In this document: positions 1-7,010 of the stretch, piece by piece
Position numbering within the stretch: the stretch's first letter is position 1
How the letters are laid out: each line of letters begins with the position of its first letter
NCBI GenBank assembly: GCA_022572485.1
Contig: JACZVU010000097.1
Coordinates: 1 to 9,596, forward strand
From: Myxococcales bacterium
GTDB lineage: Bacteria > Myxococcota_A > UBA9160 > SMWR01
Reading direction: 5' to 3'
Length of the DNA stretch: 9,596 nt
The notes under the pieces: generated by a model
What the model was told of the DNA's origin: nothing
Seen by the model: the letters and a program-made list of their open reading frames with translations, nothing else
The model's database searches: none
Made by a program: the position numbers and the translations under genes

Positions 1-1
1 C

Positions 2-592
2 GCGCTCGCGGGGGCCTTCGGTCTGCTGGGCTGGACGACCGCAGGTTTCTGCCTGCTAGGTCTCACGGTCTTCGTGGCTTGCTTCTTCCGCAACCCGCCC
101 CGAGAAATCGCGGGCGGCGAAAACAGCGTCGTCGCACCCGCCGATGGGCGCGTGATCGACGTCGCGGAGATCGAAGGAGCTGATGGGAACAAGTGGTTGC
201 GCATTGGCATCTTCCTTTCGGTTTTGAACGTGCACGTCAACCGCTGCCCGCTGGCGGGTCGAGTCGTCGCCAAAGATTGGGGCGGGCAATTCTTTCTGGC
301 GGCCTTCAACCCGAGGGCCGATACCGAGAACGCGCGTTGTGCGCTGACGCTCGAAACGGCGGCGGGCCAGCGCTTTCAGGTCGTACAGATTGTGGGTCTG
401 ATCGCGCGTCGCATCGTCTGCCATCCGCAACTGGGCGAATGGGTCCAACGCGGTGATCGCTACGGGTTGATCCGCTTTGGCTCCCGGACGGATGTGCTCT
501 TGCCGCTGACCGCGGTCGCGAAGGTGAAAGTGCGTGATCGCGTGCGCGGTGGAAGTACCATTATCGCGGAACTCGAGAGAACGGGGGACTAG
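2..592 (+). CDS. psd: Phosphatidylserine decarboxylase proenzyme, short (type A) form; 5' end outside window
   Basis: The frame is open from base 2 to the TAG at 590-592 (196 residues visible). The start codon lies upstream, so the gene is 5'-partial. The enzyme decarboxylates phosphatidylserine to phosphatidylethanolamine at the inner membrane. The visible N-terminus is hydrophobic (about residues 1-27, a membrane anchor) and leads into FFRNPPR, then APADGRV, NVHVNRCPL and GLIARRI. All of these are typical of the short Psd of rhizobia and deltaproteobacteria, usually about 210-235 residues. In this family the proenzyme cuts itself at a Gly-Ser bond and the serine becomes the pyruvoyl cofactor. 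Here that bond is in RFGSRTDVLLP, with the serine codon at 482-484. A GTG or ATG start probably lies about 15-40 codons upstream. pssA follows after 3 bases, so the enzyme and the supplier of its substrate are co-expressed. Confidence 0.93.
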   Translation, partial: ALAGAFGLLGWTTAGFCLLGLTVFVACFFRNPPREIAGGENSVVAPADGRVIDVAEIEGADGNKWLRIGIFLSVLNVHVNRCPLAGRVVAKDWGGQFFLAAFNPRADTENARCALTLETAAGQRFQVVQIVGLIARRIVCHPQLGEWVQRGDRYGLIRFGSRTDVLLPLTAVAKVKVRDRVRGGSTIIAELERTGD

Positions 593-595
593 GCG

Positions 596-1417
596 ATGGA
601 CGAAGTGGAGCCTCGGGTCGAGAAGCACCACTATCGCCGCGGCCGCCGCCGCACCGAGCACGGGGAGCTGCCCCGCGGACTGTTCTTATTGCCGCACCTC
701 GTGACGACCGCCGGCCTCTTCTTCGGTTTCTACGCGATCGTCCAGGCCTTCAACGATAAGCCCGACCTGGCGGCGCTCGGCATTCTGCTCGCGGTGGTTT
801 GCGATGCCTTCGATGGTCGGCTCGCGCGCCTCACCCGCTCGACGAGTCACTTTGGCCTCGAGTACGACTCGATCGCCGACACGGTTTCGTTCGGGGTGGC
901 ACCCGCGATGCTCGCCTTCAGCGCGGGCCACCTCCAGGTGCTCGGGCGTACCGGCTGGGTGGTGGCGTTTCTGTTTACCGCGTGCGCGGCGTTGCGGTTG
1001 GCGCGCTTCAACGTGGCGCCGGGCCGTTACCGTGGCCGCTTCGAGGGCCTGCCGAGCCCCGCTGGTGCCGGCATGGTGGCGACTACGGTGTGGTTCGTTG
1101 CTTTCCTGCGCGAATTCGGGTTTGAATTTTTGGTTCCCGCGGGCTTCATCGCGGCGGGAACGGCGATCTTGGGCCTCCTGATGGTGAGCGCAATCCCGTA
1201 TCGGAGCTTCAAGGAGGTCGATCTACGTCACTCCTACGGGACGCTGGTCTTGGTGGTCTTCGCAATTGCGCTGATCATCAACGAGCCGAGCGTCTCTCTC
1301 TTTGTCCTTTGTCTCGCCTATTGTGTGTTGGGGCCCGTGGAGTGGCTATGGCGCCGCCATACCGGACGCGCGCTGGAGCTGTCCGAGCCGACGACCCCGC
1401 AGCCGAACGAGGAATGA
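596..1417 (+). CDS. pssA: CDP-diacylglycerol--serine O-phosphatidyltransferase, integral membrane type
   Basis: This 273-residue protein joins CDP-diacylglycerol and L-serine to give phosphatidylserine and CMP, the substrate of the psd product just upstream. The CDP-alcohol phosphatidyltransferase signature D-x2-DG-x2-AR-x8-G-x3-D-x3-D is complete: D70, D73, G74, A77, R78, G87, D91 and D95. These acidic residues bind the metal and the CDP group. The first 25 residues are very basic and probably cytosolic. Several hydrophobic segments follow (about 28-50, 57-70, 96-130, 145-200, 210-255), as in the Bacillus-like membrane-bound class rather than the peripheral E. coli PssA. The ATG at 596 has a GGGGGA Shine-Dalgarno at 583-588 with a 7-base spacer. 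It starts 3 bases after the psd stop and ends 3 bases before leuA. Confidence 0.95.
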   Translation: MDEVEPRVEKHHYRRGRRRTEHGELPRGLFLLPHLVTTAGLFFGFYAIVQAFNDKPDLAALGILLAVVCDAFDGRLARLTRSTSHFGLEYDSIADTVSFGVAPAMLAFSAGHLQVLGRTGWVVAFLFTACAALRLARFNVAPGRYRGRFEGLPSPAGAGMVATTVWFVAFLREFGFEFLVPAGFIAAGTAILGLLMVSAIPYRSFKEVDLRHSYGTLVLVVFAIALIINEPSVSLFVLCLAYCVLGPVEWLWRRHTGRALELSEPTTPQPNEE

Positions 1418-1420
1418 GTC

Positions 1421-2968
1421 ATGAGTAGCCAGTTGATTCGCATTTTCGACACCACCTTGCGCGACGGCGAGCAGTCGCCCGGCTGCAGCATGAACCTGGA
1501 AGAGAAACTCCAGTTGGCTCGTCAGCTGGAGCGTCTGGGTGTCGACATCATCGAAGCGGGTTTTCCGATCGCGAGCGAAGGGGACTTCGAGTCCGTGCAG
1601 GCGATCGCCGCCGAGCTGCGGGATACGACGGTCTGTGGTCTCGCGCGGACGGGGGGCGTGGATGTCGAGCGCGCGGCTCAGGCTCTCGAGAAGGCGCGGA
1701 GCCCCCGCATCCATACCTTCATTGCGACCAGCGACATCCACCTCGAGCACAAGCTCAAGATGAATCGAGAGCAGGTGCTCGAAGAAGTGGACCGCGCGGT
1801 CCGTCAGGCCCGCGGCTTCTGTGACGATGTCGAATTCTCGGCCGAAGATGCCACTCGATCGGATCGGGACTACCTGGTCGAGGTATTCAAGACCGCGATC
1901 GAAGCGGGCGCCTCCACGTGCAACGTGCCCGACACGGTCGGTTATACGCAGCCCGAAGAGTACGCGACGCTGATGCGTTACCTGATCGAAAATGTGCCCG
2001 GATCCGAGAAGGCGGTGTTCTCGGTTCACTGCCACGACGATCTCGGCCTCGCGGTTTCGAACAGTCTCGCGGCGGTGCTGGCCGGCGCGCGTCAGGTTGA
2101 GTGCACGGTCAATGGGATTGGGGAGCGCGCCGGAAATACGTCGATGGAAGAAGTCGTGATGGCGCTCAGGACGCGACCGGACGTGTACCACAATCTCGAC
2201 ACGAAGATTCACGCGCCCGAGATCTACTCGTCGAGTCGGATGCTCTCGGCGATCATCGGGGTGCCCGTGCCACCCAACAAGGCGATCGTTGGAGACAACG
2301 CGTTTGCGCATGAGGCAGGGATTCACCAGGACGGCGTCCTCAAGGCGGCGATTACCTACGAGATCATGACCCCGCAATCGATCGGCCGCCCGTCCAATGA
2401 ACTGGTTCTCGGTAAACACTCGGGACGTCACGCGTTCGGAGATCGACTCAAAGAACTCGGCTTCGAGATCGAGGGCGACGAATTCCAGGCTGCGTTTCGG
2501 CGCTTCAAGGACCTCGCTGACAAGAAGAAGACGATCTACAACGAAGACCTCGAGGCGATCGTCGCCGACACGGTGATCGGCCTCGACCAACGCTACGAGT
2601 TGGTCGATCTTTCGATCTTGAGTGGCACCTTCGTGCAGCCGACGGCGACTCTCGCGATCAAGGTTGACGGTGAACTTCAGAAGGCGACTGCGGTTGGCAT
2701 TGGCCCCGTCGATGCGATCTTCAAGGCAATCGCCGAGCTCAGCACGACCAAGTGCGAGCTCGAGCGCTTTCAGGTGAACGCCGTCACCGGCGGAATGGAC
2801 GCGCTGGGCGAAGTGTCTGTCACGTTGGGCGAAGACGGGCGGCGCGTGATCGGCCACGGCGCCCATCCGGACATCATGGTGGCCAGCGCGAAAGCGTACT
2901 TGCACGCCCTCAACAAACTTTCCTGGCACAAGAGTCGACGCGGCTCCGCGGAGCCGAAGGGAATTTGA
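1421..2968 (+). CDS. leuA: 2-isopropylmalate synthase
   Basis: At 515 residues this is a full-length LeuA of the standard bacterial type. It condenses 2-oxoisovalerate with acetyl-CoA to give 2-isopropylmalate, the committed step of leucine synthesis. The TIM-barrel catalytic domain spans about residues 5-275, with [11 protein letters not shown] near the N-terminus (R14, D15) and [10 protein letters not shown] at 201-210. NGIGERAGN (231-239) follows. D15, H203, H205 and N239 are the expected divalent-metal ligands. GKHSGRHAF (331-339) lies in the linker subdomain. The C-terminal part, about 390-500, fits the LeuA regulatory domain, including [14 protein letters not shown], so leucine feedback inhibition is likely. 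The ATG at 1421 follows a GAGGA ribosome site at 1409-1413 with 7 bases between. The stop TGA shares one base with the leuB ATG. A short charged tail ([13 protein letters not shown]) follows the conserved end. Confidence 0.96.
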   Translation: MSSQLIRIFDTTLRDGEQSPGCSMNLEEKLQLARQLERLGVDIIEAGFPIASEGDFESVQAIAAELRDTTVCGLARTGGVDVERAAQALEKARSPRIHTFIATSDIHLEHKLKMNREQVLEEVDRAVRQARGFCDDVEFSAEDATRSDRDYLVEVFKTAIEAGASTCNVPDTVGYTQPEEYATLMRYLIENVPGSEKAVFSVHCHDDLGLAVSNSLAAVLAGARQVECTVNGIGERAGNTSMEEVVMALRTRPDVYHNLDTKIHAPEIYSSSRMLSAIIGVPVPPNKAIVGDNAFAHEAGIHQDGVLKAAITYEIMTPQSIGRPSNELVLGKHSGRHAFGDRLKELGFEIEGDEFQAAFRRFKDLADKKKTIYNEDLEAIVADTVIGLDQRYELVDLSILSGTFVQPTATLAIKVDGELQKATAVGIGPVDAIFKAIAELSTTKCELERFQVNAVTGGMDALGEVSVTLGEDGRRVIGHGAHPDIMVASAKAYLHALNKLSWHKSRRGSAEPKGI

Positions 2969-4092
2969 TGAATCGGCGAGCGCAAGCGAGCCAGCCTAGG
3001 TCCGCGAAGCGGATCGCGCGCATCCTGATCCTACCGGGTGACGGAATCGGGCCCGAAGTCGCCGAACAGGGCATACGCGTCCTGGACGCGGCTGCGAAGG
3101 GTGCCGGCATCGAACTCGCGTTCGAAGAGGGCCTGATCGGTGGCGGATCGATCGATGCGAACGGTTCACCGATCACCGACGACGTCATCGAACGGGCGCG
3201 CTCTGCTCGTGCCGTCTTTCTCGGCGCGGTGGGCGGCCCAAAGTGGGACGGCCTACCGTTCGCCCAGCGCCCCGAGCGCGGACTCTTGCGCATCCGCAAG
3301 GAACTCGGCCTGTTCGCCAACCTGCGGCCTGCCACGGTGTTTCCGGCACTAGCCGACGCTTCGACCTTGCGCCCGGAAGTGGTGGCGGGAATTGATCTGC
3401 TCGTCGTGCGGGAACTCACGGGGGGGCTCTACTTTGGCGAACCGCGTGGAGACACGCGGGTCGGTGGGCTTCGCGAATCTCGTAACACGATGGTGTACAA
3501 CGAGATGGAGATCGCGCGCATCGCGCGCGTGGCCTTCGAGGCGGCCCAGCTGCGCCGCAAGGAGCTGACCCACGTCCACAAGGCGAACGTCCTCGAGGTC
3601 TCCCAGCTATGGGTGACGGTGGTCGAGGAGGTCGCGAAAGAGTACTCGGACGTGACCCTCCACCACCAGCTCGTGGACTCGATGGCGATGCTCCTGTTGC
3701 GCGAGCCGCGCAACTACGACGTGATCGTCACGGAGAATCTCTTTGGCGACATCTTGTCCGACGAGGCGGCGATGATTACGGGATCTCTCGGGATGCTTCC
3801 CTCCGCGAGCCTCGGAGAGGGGGGCATCGGTCTCTACGAGCCCGCCCACGGATCGGCTCCTGACATCGCGGGCAAGGGTGTCGCAAACCCGCTCGCCGCA
3901 ATTCTCTCCGCTGCGATGCTGCTCGAGCACTCGTTCGCTGCGCCCGAGCCCGCTGCGAGGATCCGAGCGGCGGTGGGATCGGTTCTCGACGACGGACATC
4001 GCACGATCGACCTCATCGGAGACTCTGGGCTCGCGCCCATCGGGTGCGCGGCGATGGGCGATCTCGTCCTGCAGCGGGTCGAAAAGCGATAA
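2968..4092 (+). CDS. leuB: 3-isopropylmalate dehydrogenase
   Basis: This 374-residue enzyme oxidises and decarboxylates 3-isopropylmalate with NAD+ to 2-oxoisocaproate, the third leucine-branch step. [11 protein letters not shown] opens the fold at 20-31. [10 protein letters not shown] (148-157) and [12 protein letters not shown] (204-215) carry substrate and metal residues. The isocitrate/isopropylmalate dehydrogenase signature is complete from [10 protein letters not shown] to GSLGML (257-277), with D261 and D265 as metal-ligand candidates. [14 protein letters not shown] (291-304) is the NAD loop. I chose the ATG at 2968, which overlaps the leuA stop (TGATG) and has AAGGGA at 2957-2962. The frame stays open upstream to 2752, but that part overlaps leuA and resembles no LeuB. 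About 17 basic residues precede the conserved start, slightly longer than usual. leuC and leuD, which act between LeuA and LeuB, are not in this window. Confidence 0.96.
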   Translation: MNRRAQASQPRSAKRIARILILPGDGIGPEVAEQGIRVLDAAAKGAGIELAFEEGLIGGGSIDANGSPITDDVIERARSARAVFLGAVGGPKWDGLPFAQRPERGLLRIRKELGLFANLRPATVFPALADASTLRPEVVAGIDLLVVRELTGGLYFGEPRGDTRVGGLRESRNTMVYNEMEIARIARVAFEAAQLRRKELTHVHKANVLEVSQLWVTVVEEVAKEYSDVTLHHQLVDSMAMLLLREPRNYDVIVTENLFGDILSDEAAMITGSLGMLPSASLGEGGIGLYEPAHGSAPDIAGKGVANPLAAILSAAMLLEHSFAAPEPAARIRAAVGSVLDDGHRTIDLIGDSGLAPIGCAAMGDLVLQRVEKR

Positions 4093-5081
4093 TGGCGCGA
4101 GCGGGTTTCCGGATCGGCGTGGTCGGTGCGACCGGAACCCTCGGCACCGAGCTGTTGGAGTTGCTCGACCTCTCGTCGCTGCCCGTGAGAGAGATCGTTC
4201 CGATTGCGACAGAGCGCTCCCTTGGACGGGACATCGAATTTCAGGGAAGCCTCTTTCCCGTCGAGACGGACGACGCGCGTTTGGCGGGTCTCGATCTGGC
4301 CTTCTTGTGCGCGCCTCCGTCGGCCGCGCTCGATTTCGTGCGCCGCGCGCTCCGCGAGCGTGTGCCGTGCATCGACTTGTCCGGTGCGACTGCAGGCGCT
4401 GAAGACGTGCCCATGCGGGTGGCCGGTTACGGCTCGGTGCCCGAGAGTATTCCGCTGCTCGCGATCCCGAGGAGCCCCGCGCTCGCGTTGGTGATGGCGC
4501 TGCAACCGATCGCGGCGGCGGCCGGTTTGAAGCGGGTCTTGGGTGTCGTACTCGAATCTGCGTCGTGGGCCGGAAAGGAGGGCATGGCCGCGCTCTATCA
4601 GGAGTCGATCGCCGTCTTCAACCAGCAGCCGCTGCCGGAAACAACGGTCTTCCCGGGCCCCGTGGCGTTCGATTGCATGAGTGGCGCAGAAGAGCTCGAC
4701 GCGGAAGGCCTTGCACCGCGAGAGTCAGCGTTGATTCGAGACCTTGCGCTGCTGCTGGGTGGCGAGGTCAAGATCGCGATCACCCTCGTTCAGGTCCCGG
4801 TTTTTGTTGGGCTGGGCGCTTCGCTCTTCATTGAAACCGAGCGCGATCTCGAAGCCGGAGAAGCCGAGAACCTGCTTCGCAAGGCGCCCGGTATCGACCT
4901 CTCGATCGACAGCGACTGCGCGCCAACCGCCCGTTCGGTCGCCGGACGCGATTCGGTGTTGGTCGGACGGCTGCGCGGCGATCCAAGCGCGGAGCGCGGC
5001 CTGCAGTTGTGGATGGTTGCAGATCCGCTGCGGCTCGCGGCGTCGCACGCCATTCAGCTGGCGGTGCTGCGGTTGGCGTAG
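4092..5081 (+). CDS. usg: Aspartate-semialdehyde dehydrogenase-like protein (USG-1 type), catalytic residues apparently replaced
   Basis: This 329-residue protein has the two-domain semialdehyde dehydrogenase fold. The NAD(P)-binding GVVGATGTLGTELL is at 9-22 and the C-terminal dimerisation domain lies from about 130. True Asd enzymes carry NPNCS/T with the catalytic Cys, then TYQAxSGAG with a Gln, and later RVPVxxGHS with a substrate Arg and catalytic His. Aligned by eye, this protein has IPRSPA (Ser128 for Cys), LESASWAGK (Glu155 for Gln) and VQVPVFVGLGAS (Gln234 for Arg, Leu241 for His). This matches the pattern of E. coli USG-1 (Usg), an Asd paralogue of unknown function that also lies beside truA. 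Dehydrogenase activity is therefore unlikely; a structural or binding role is inference. The ATG at 4092 overlaps the leuB stop (TAATG) without a clear Shine-Dalgarno, implying translational coupling. An automated pipeline may label it asd. Confidence 0.8.
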   Translation: MARAGFRIGVVGATGTLGTELLELLDLSSLPVREIVPIATERSLGRDIEFQGSLFPVETDDARLAGLDLAFLCAPPSAALDFVRRALRERVPCIDLSGATAGAEDVPMRVAGYGSVPESIPLLAIPRSPALALVMALQPIAAAAGLKRVLGVVLESASWAGKEGMAALYQESIAVFNQQPLPETTVFPGPVAFDCMSGAEELDAEGLAPRESALIRDLALLLGGEVKIAITLVQVPVFVGLGASLFIETERDLEAGEAENLLRKAPGIDLSIDSDCAPTARSVAGRDSVLVGRLRGDPSAERGLQLWMVADPLRLAASHAIQLAVLRLA

Positions 5082-5093
5082 CGGGGTCGTGGT

Positions 5094-5834
5094 GTGCCGA
5101 ACTACCGTTTTACCCTCGAATACGATGGCGCTGGCTTCGCGGGCTGGCAGGCCCAGGCCAGCGAGCAGCGTACCGTCCAGGGCGAATTCGAAGCCGCGAT
5201 CGAGCGGGTGACTGGCCAACGGCTTCGGGTCTCGGCCGCCGGCCGAACCGATGCGGGCGTTCACGCACTGGGCCAGGTCGCAAGCGCGCGCATCCGGACA
5301 GAGCTCCCGCCGGCTGTCCTGCAGCGCGCCCTCAACCACACCCTGCCCGGAGACTTGGTCGTCGTCGCCGCTGAGCGGGCTGCGGACGACTTCCACGCGC
5401 GCTACTCGGCTGTCGGCAAGCTCTACTGCTATCGGGTTTGGAACGACGGGGTTCGTTCGCCACTGCGCTCCGCGAGAGTCCATTGGGTCGCGCGGAAACT
5501 CGATGTCTTCGCGATGTCGAAGGCCGCCGAGGCTTTTGTGGGGCGCCATGATTTCGCGGCACTCCAGGCGGCAGGCTCCGAGGTGAAAAGCACGGTGAGG
5601 ACCCTCAAACGCCTTGAGATCGAGCAAGAGTCGCCGGGGGTGCTCCTGTTTTGGGCGGAGGCCGATGGTTTCCTGCGCCACATGGTTCGGAATCTGGCCG
5701 GAACGCTGCTCGAGGTGGGGTCTGGCCGGCGGTCGATTGAATCCATGACCGAGCTGTTGGCCTGTGGAGACCGGCGCCGAGCGGGGCCGACCGCGCCGGC
5801 TGTGGGGCTCACTCTGGTGCGGGTCTTCTACTGA
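5094..5834 (+). CDS. truA: tRNA pseudouridine(38-40) synthase TruA
   Basis: This 246-residue protein isomerises uridines 38-40 in the anticodon stem-loop of many tRNAs. The N-terminal strand [16 protein letters not shown] (4-19) is characteristic. The catalytic motif [15 protein letters not shown] has Asp53 as the nucleophile. [18 protein letters not shown] and the C-terminal [15 protein letters not shown] and [13 protein letters not shown] are all family blocks, and the length is normal. The start is GTG at 5094, with a weak GGGG ribosome site at 5083-5086 and a 7-base spacer. No ATG fits the conserved N-terminus. It follows the USG-1 gene by 12 bases and probably closes the operon. A usg/asd-truA neighbourhood is common in Proteobacteria. 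Confidence 0.96.
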   Translation: MPNYRFTLEYDGAGFAGWQAQASEQRTVQGEFEAAIERVTGQRLRVSAAGRTDAGVHALGQVASARIRTELPPAVLQRALNHTLPGDLVVVAAERAADDFHARYSAVGKLYCYRVWNDGVRSPLRSARVHWVARKLDVFAMSKAAEAFVGRHDFAALQAAGSEVKSTVRTLKRLEIEQESPGVLLFWAEADGFLRHMVRNLAGTLLEVGSGRRSIESMTELLACGDRRRAGPTAPAVGLTLVRVFY

Positions 5835-5850
5835 TTCCTTTGGGATAACG

Positions 5851-5872
5851 GGCCTTTACCAGCGAAGAGGCC
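5851..5872 (+). other. Short inverted repeat after truA
   Basis: GGCCT at 5851-5855 can pair with AGGCC at 5868-5872, plus one wobble pair, around a loop of about 10 bases. It starts 16 bases after the truA stop. No T-run follows, so it is not a standard intrinsic terminator. It could assist Rho-dependent ending or protect the 3' end, or it could be chance in GC-rich DNA. Confidence 0.25.
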
Positions 5873-5899
5873 TTGACGGAGATGGGGGGGTGGGATACC
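5873..5899 (+). promoter_or_regulatory. Candidate promoter for rplM-rpsI
   Basis: TTGACG at 5873-5878 is a good -35 match. TGG plus GATACC at 5891-5899 could be an extended -10, with a 15-base spacer that is shorter than the preferred 17. The spacer contains a run of seven G. Transcription would start near 5906 and give a leader of about 128 bases before rplM. The location between truA and a separately regulated ribosomal pair is right for a promoter, but the -10 is weak. Confidence 0.4.
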
Positions 5900-5917
5900 C
5901 ATACGCGGTTCCGGATT

Positions 5918-5944
5918 CCTGCTGCGGGCCCTGTGCGCAGCGGG
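5918..5944 (+). promoter_or_regulatory. Hairpin in the rplM leader
   Basis: The arms are 5918-5926 (CCTGCTGCG) and 5936-5944 (CGCAGCGGG). They pair over nine positions with one G-T wobble around a nine-base loop. The hairpin lies in the untranslated leader between the candidate promoter and the rplM start. Ribosomal protein operons are often autoregulated through such leaders, and an L13-dependent leader is known in E. coli. A similar role here is inference. No T-run follows, so it is not a terminator. Confidence 0.35.
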
Positions 5945-6033
5945 GCAATGCGCGGGTCGGCAGCGTGGTCCGCGGGATCTTCTGCAGATATCGAGCCATT
6001 GTATTTCGGTGGATGTACAGGAGGGTTCCAGCG

Positions 6034-6486
6034 ATGGGAGCCCAGGCGCATCGCGCCACGAGAAGCGCAAAGCCCGGCGAAATCACACCGTGTTGGCATG
6101 TCATCGATGCCACGGACGCGGTGCTCGGCCGCATGGCGACGAAGATCGCGGACCTACTGCGCGGCAAACACCACGCACTGTTCACCCCCCATGTCGACAC
6201 GGGTGACTTCGTGATCGTGGTCAACGCCGAGAAGGTGAAGCTCACGGGCCGCAAGCGCGAACAGAAGACCTATTACCGCCACACCGGCTATACGGGCAAC
6301 CTGAAATCGCGCACCGCGGACGAGATCCTCAACGGCCCGTACGCGGACCGCGTCGTGAGCCACGCCGTGCGCGGAATGCTCCCGAAGAATGCGCTCGGGC
6401 GGCAGATCTTCAAGAAGCTGAAGGTGTACGCGGGCCCCGATCATCCCCACGCGGCGCAAAAGCCCAAGGAGTTGAAACTTGGCTGA
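6034..6486 (+). CDS. rplM: 50S ribosomal protein L13
   Basis: This 150-residue protein is an early assembly protein of the large subunit. [15 protein letters not shown] (21-35), [18 protein letters not shown] (41-58), [13 protein letters not shown] and [11 protein letters not shown] are L13 blocks. The signature region runs from about 105 to 132 ([16 protein letters not shown] and onward). It ends with [14 protein letters not shown], as in E. coli L13 (142 residues); the conserved W is about six residues later than there. I chose the ATG at 6034 because AGGAGGG at 6019-6025 lies 8 bases upstream. The frame is open further 5' to 5764, but that stretch overlaps truA and does not resemble L13. 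The in-frame ATG at 6013 has no spaced ribosome site. It overlaps rpsI by 8 bases. Confidence 0.97.
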   Translation: MGAQAHRATRSAKPGEITPCWHVIDATDAVLGRMATKIADLLRGKHHALFTPHVDTGDFVIVVNAEKVKLTGRKREQKTYYRHTGYTGNLKSRTADEILNGPYADRVVSHAVRGMLPKNALGRQIFKKLKVYAGPDHPHAAQKPKELKLG

Positions 6487-6874
6487 ACTGCAAATCACCC
6501 GGGCCACCGGCAAGCGAAAGACCGCGATCGCACAGATTTGGCTGCGGCCGGGGACGGGCATCATCACGGTGAACAACAAGCCGATGGATGAGTACTTCAC
6601 CCGCGAATCCCATTGCATCCTGATCAAGGAGGCATTCGAAGCCGCCAACGTACAGGATCGCTACGACGTGACCGCGCGTTGCACGGGCGGCGGCAACTCG
6701 GGCCAGGCCGGTGCGCTGCGCCACGGAATTGCCCGCGCGCTCGAGAACCTGGATGCTGAGTTGCGCGGACTGCTGAAGAAGCGGGGGCTTCTCACACGTG
6801 ACGCGCGCAAGAAAGAGCGCAAGAAGTACGGACAGAAGGGCGCCCGCGCGCGCTTCCAGTTCTCGAAGCGGTAA
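6479..6874 (+). CDS. rpsI: 30S ribosomal protein S9
   Basis: S9 is a small-subunit head protein whose C-terminal tail reaches the P-site tRNA. The 131-residue product has [19 protein letters not shown] near the N-terminus. [21 protein letters not shown] and [20 protein letters not shown] follow, and it ends with the invariant SKR. Length and order are normal. The start is TTG at 6479, inside the last codons of rplM, giving an 8-base overlap. AAGGAG at 6466-6471 is a strong ribosome site with a 7-base spacer, which decides the start. The rplM-rpsI pair is one of the most conserved bacterial gene pairs, and the overlap should keep the two proteins in balance. Confidence 0.97.
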   Translation: MAELQITRATGKRKTAIAQIWLRPGTGIITVNNKPMDEYFTRESHCILIKEAFEAANVQDRYDVTARCTGGGNSGQAGALRHGIARALENLDAELRGLLKKRGLLTRDARKKERKKYGQKGARARFQFSKR

Positions 6875-6877
6875 GCT

Positions 6878-6897
6878 CTCGGCCCGATTCGGGCGAG
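6878..6897 (+). other. Small hairpin just upstream of the rpsI terminator
   Basis: GCCCG at 6882-6886 pairs with CGGGC at 6890-6894 around a three-base loop. CTC (6878-6880) can pair with GAG (6895-6897), with G6881 bulged. It begins 4 bases after the rpsI stop and lies 6 bases before the terminator stem, so the transcript may end with two stacked hairpins. Confidence 0.45.
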
Positions 6898-6903
6898 TCT
6901 CTC

Positions 6904-6935
6904 GAGGGGGTCGCTTCGCGGCCCCCTCTTTTTTT
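6904..6935 (+). terminator. Strong Rho-independent terminator after rpsI
   Basis: GAGGGGG at 6904-6910 pairs perfectly with CCCCCTC at 6922-6928. The stem can extend inward (T-G wobble, C-G, G-C) to a CTTCG loop. Seven T residues follow directly at 6929-6935, the usual terminator layout. It should end the rplM-rpsI transcript and implies a separate promoter for argC. Confidence 0.92.
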
Positions 6936-6944
6936 CGCCCTTTT

Positions 6945-6960
6945 TCGATGGGCCCCTCGA
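6945..6960. promoter_or_regulatory. 16-base near-perfect palindrome upstream of argC
   Basis: TCGATGGGCCCCTCGA is symmetric about its centre except for one base pair (T6949/C6956). It has no loop, so a DNA operator fits better than an RNA hairpin. It lies 50 bases upstream of the argC start, where a promoter is expected after the rpsI terminator. It does not resemble the AT-rich ARG box of classical ArgR. An operator role is inference. Confidence 0.35.
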
Positions 6961-6961
6961 T

Positions 6962-6984
6962 ACCATCGGCAATGGCCCGATGGT
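6962..6984 (+). promoter_or_regulatory. Perfect 8-bp inverted repeat in the argC upstream region
   Basis: ACCATCGG (6962-6969) and CCGATGGT (6977-6984) are exact reverse complements around the seven bases CAATGGC. It ends 14 bases before the GGAGG ribosome site of argC (6999-7003). It may be a second operator or, if transcribed, a stem-loop in the leader. CGATGG occurs at 6946-6951 and 6978-6983, and in inverted form at 6963-6968, linking this repeat to the palindrome just upstream. Confidence 0.4.
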
Positions 6985-7010
6985 GGTAGGAGATCGACGG
7001 AGGAACGAGG

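Noticed and set aside
548..556. Gly-Gly-Ser near the Psd C-terminus as the self-cleavage site
   Set aside because: It recalls the LGST site of long Psd enzymes, but in the short family the cleaved bond is in FGSR, present here with serine at 482-484.
1346..2929. Open frame of 527 codons on the minus strand opposite leuA
   Set aside because: It is the mirror of a strongly biased GC-rich gene. The product has no recognisable domain and is rich in R, D, H and V runs typical of antisense shadows. leuA is certain on the plus strand.
2752..2967. Longer N-terminus for leuB
   Set aside because: The extension lies wholly inside leuA, reads as an arginine-rich out-of-frame product, and the ATG at 2968 has its own ribosome site.
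4044..4091. Earlier ATG for the USG-1 gene
   Set aside because: The added residues lie inside the leuB end and are unlike the family. The conserved GVVGATG region fits the start at 4092.
5764..6033. Longer N-terminus for rplM
   Set aside because: It overlaps truA and the leader hairpin, and L13 proteins do not have such an extension. AGGAGGG at 6019-6025 points to the ATG at 6034.
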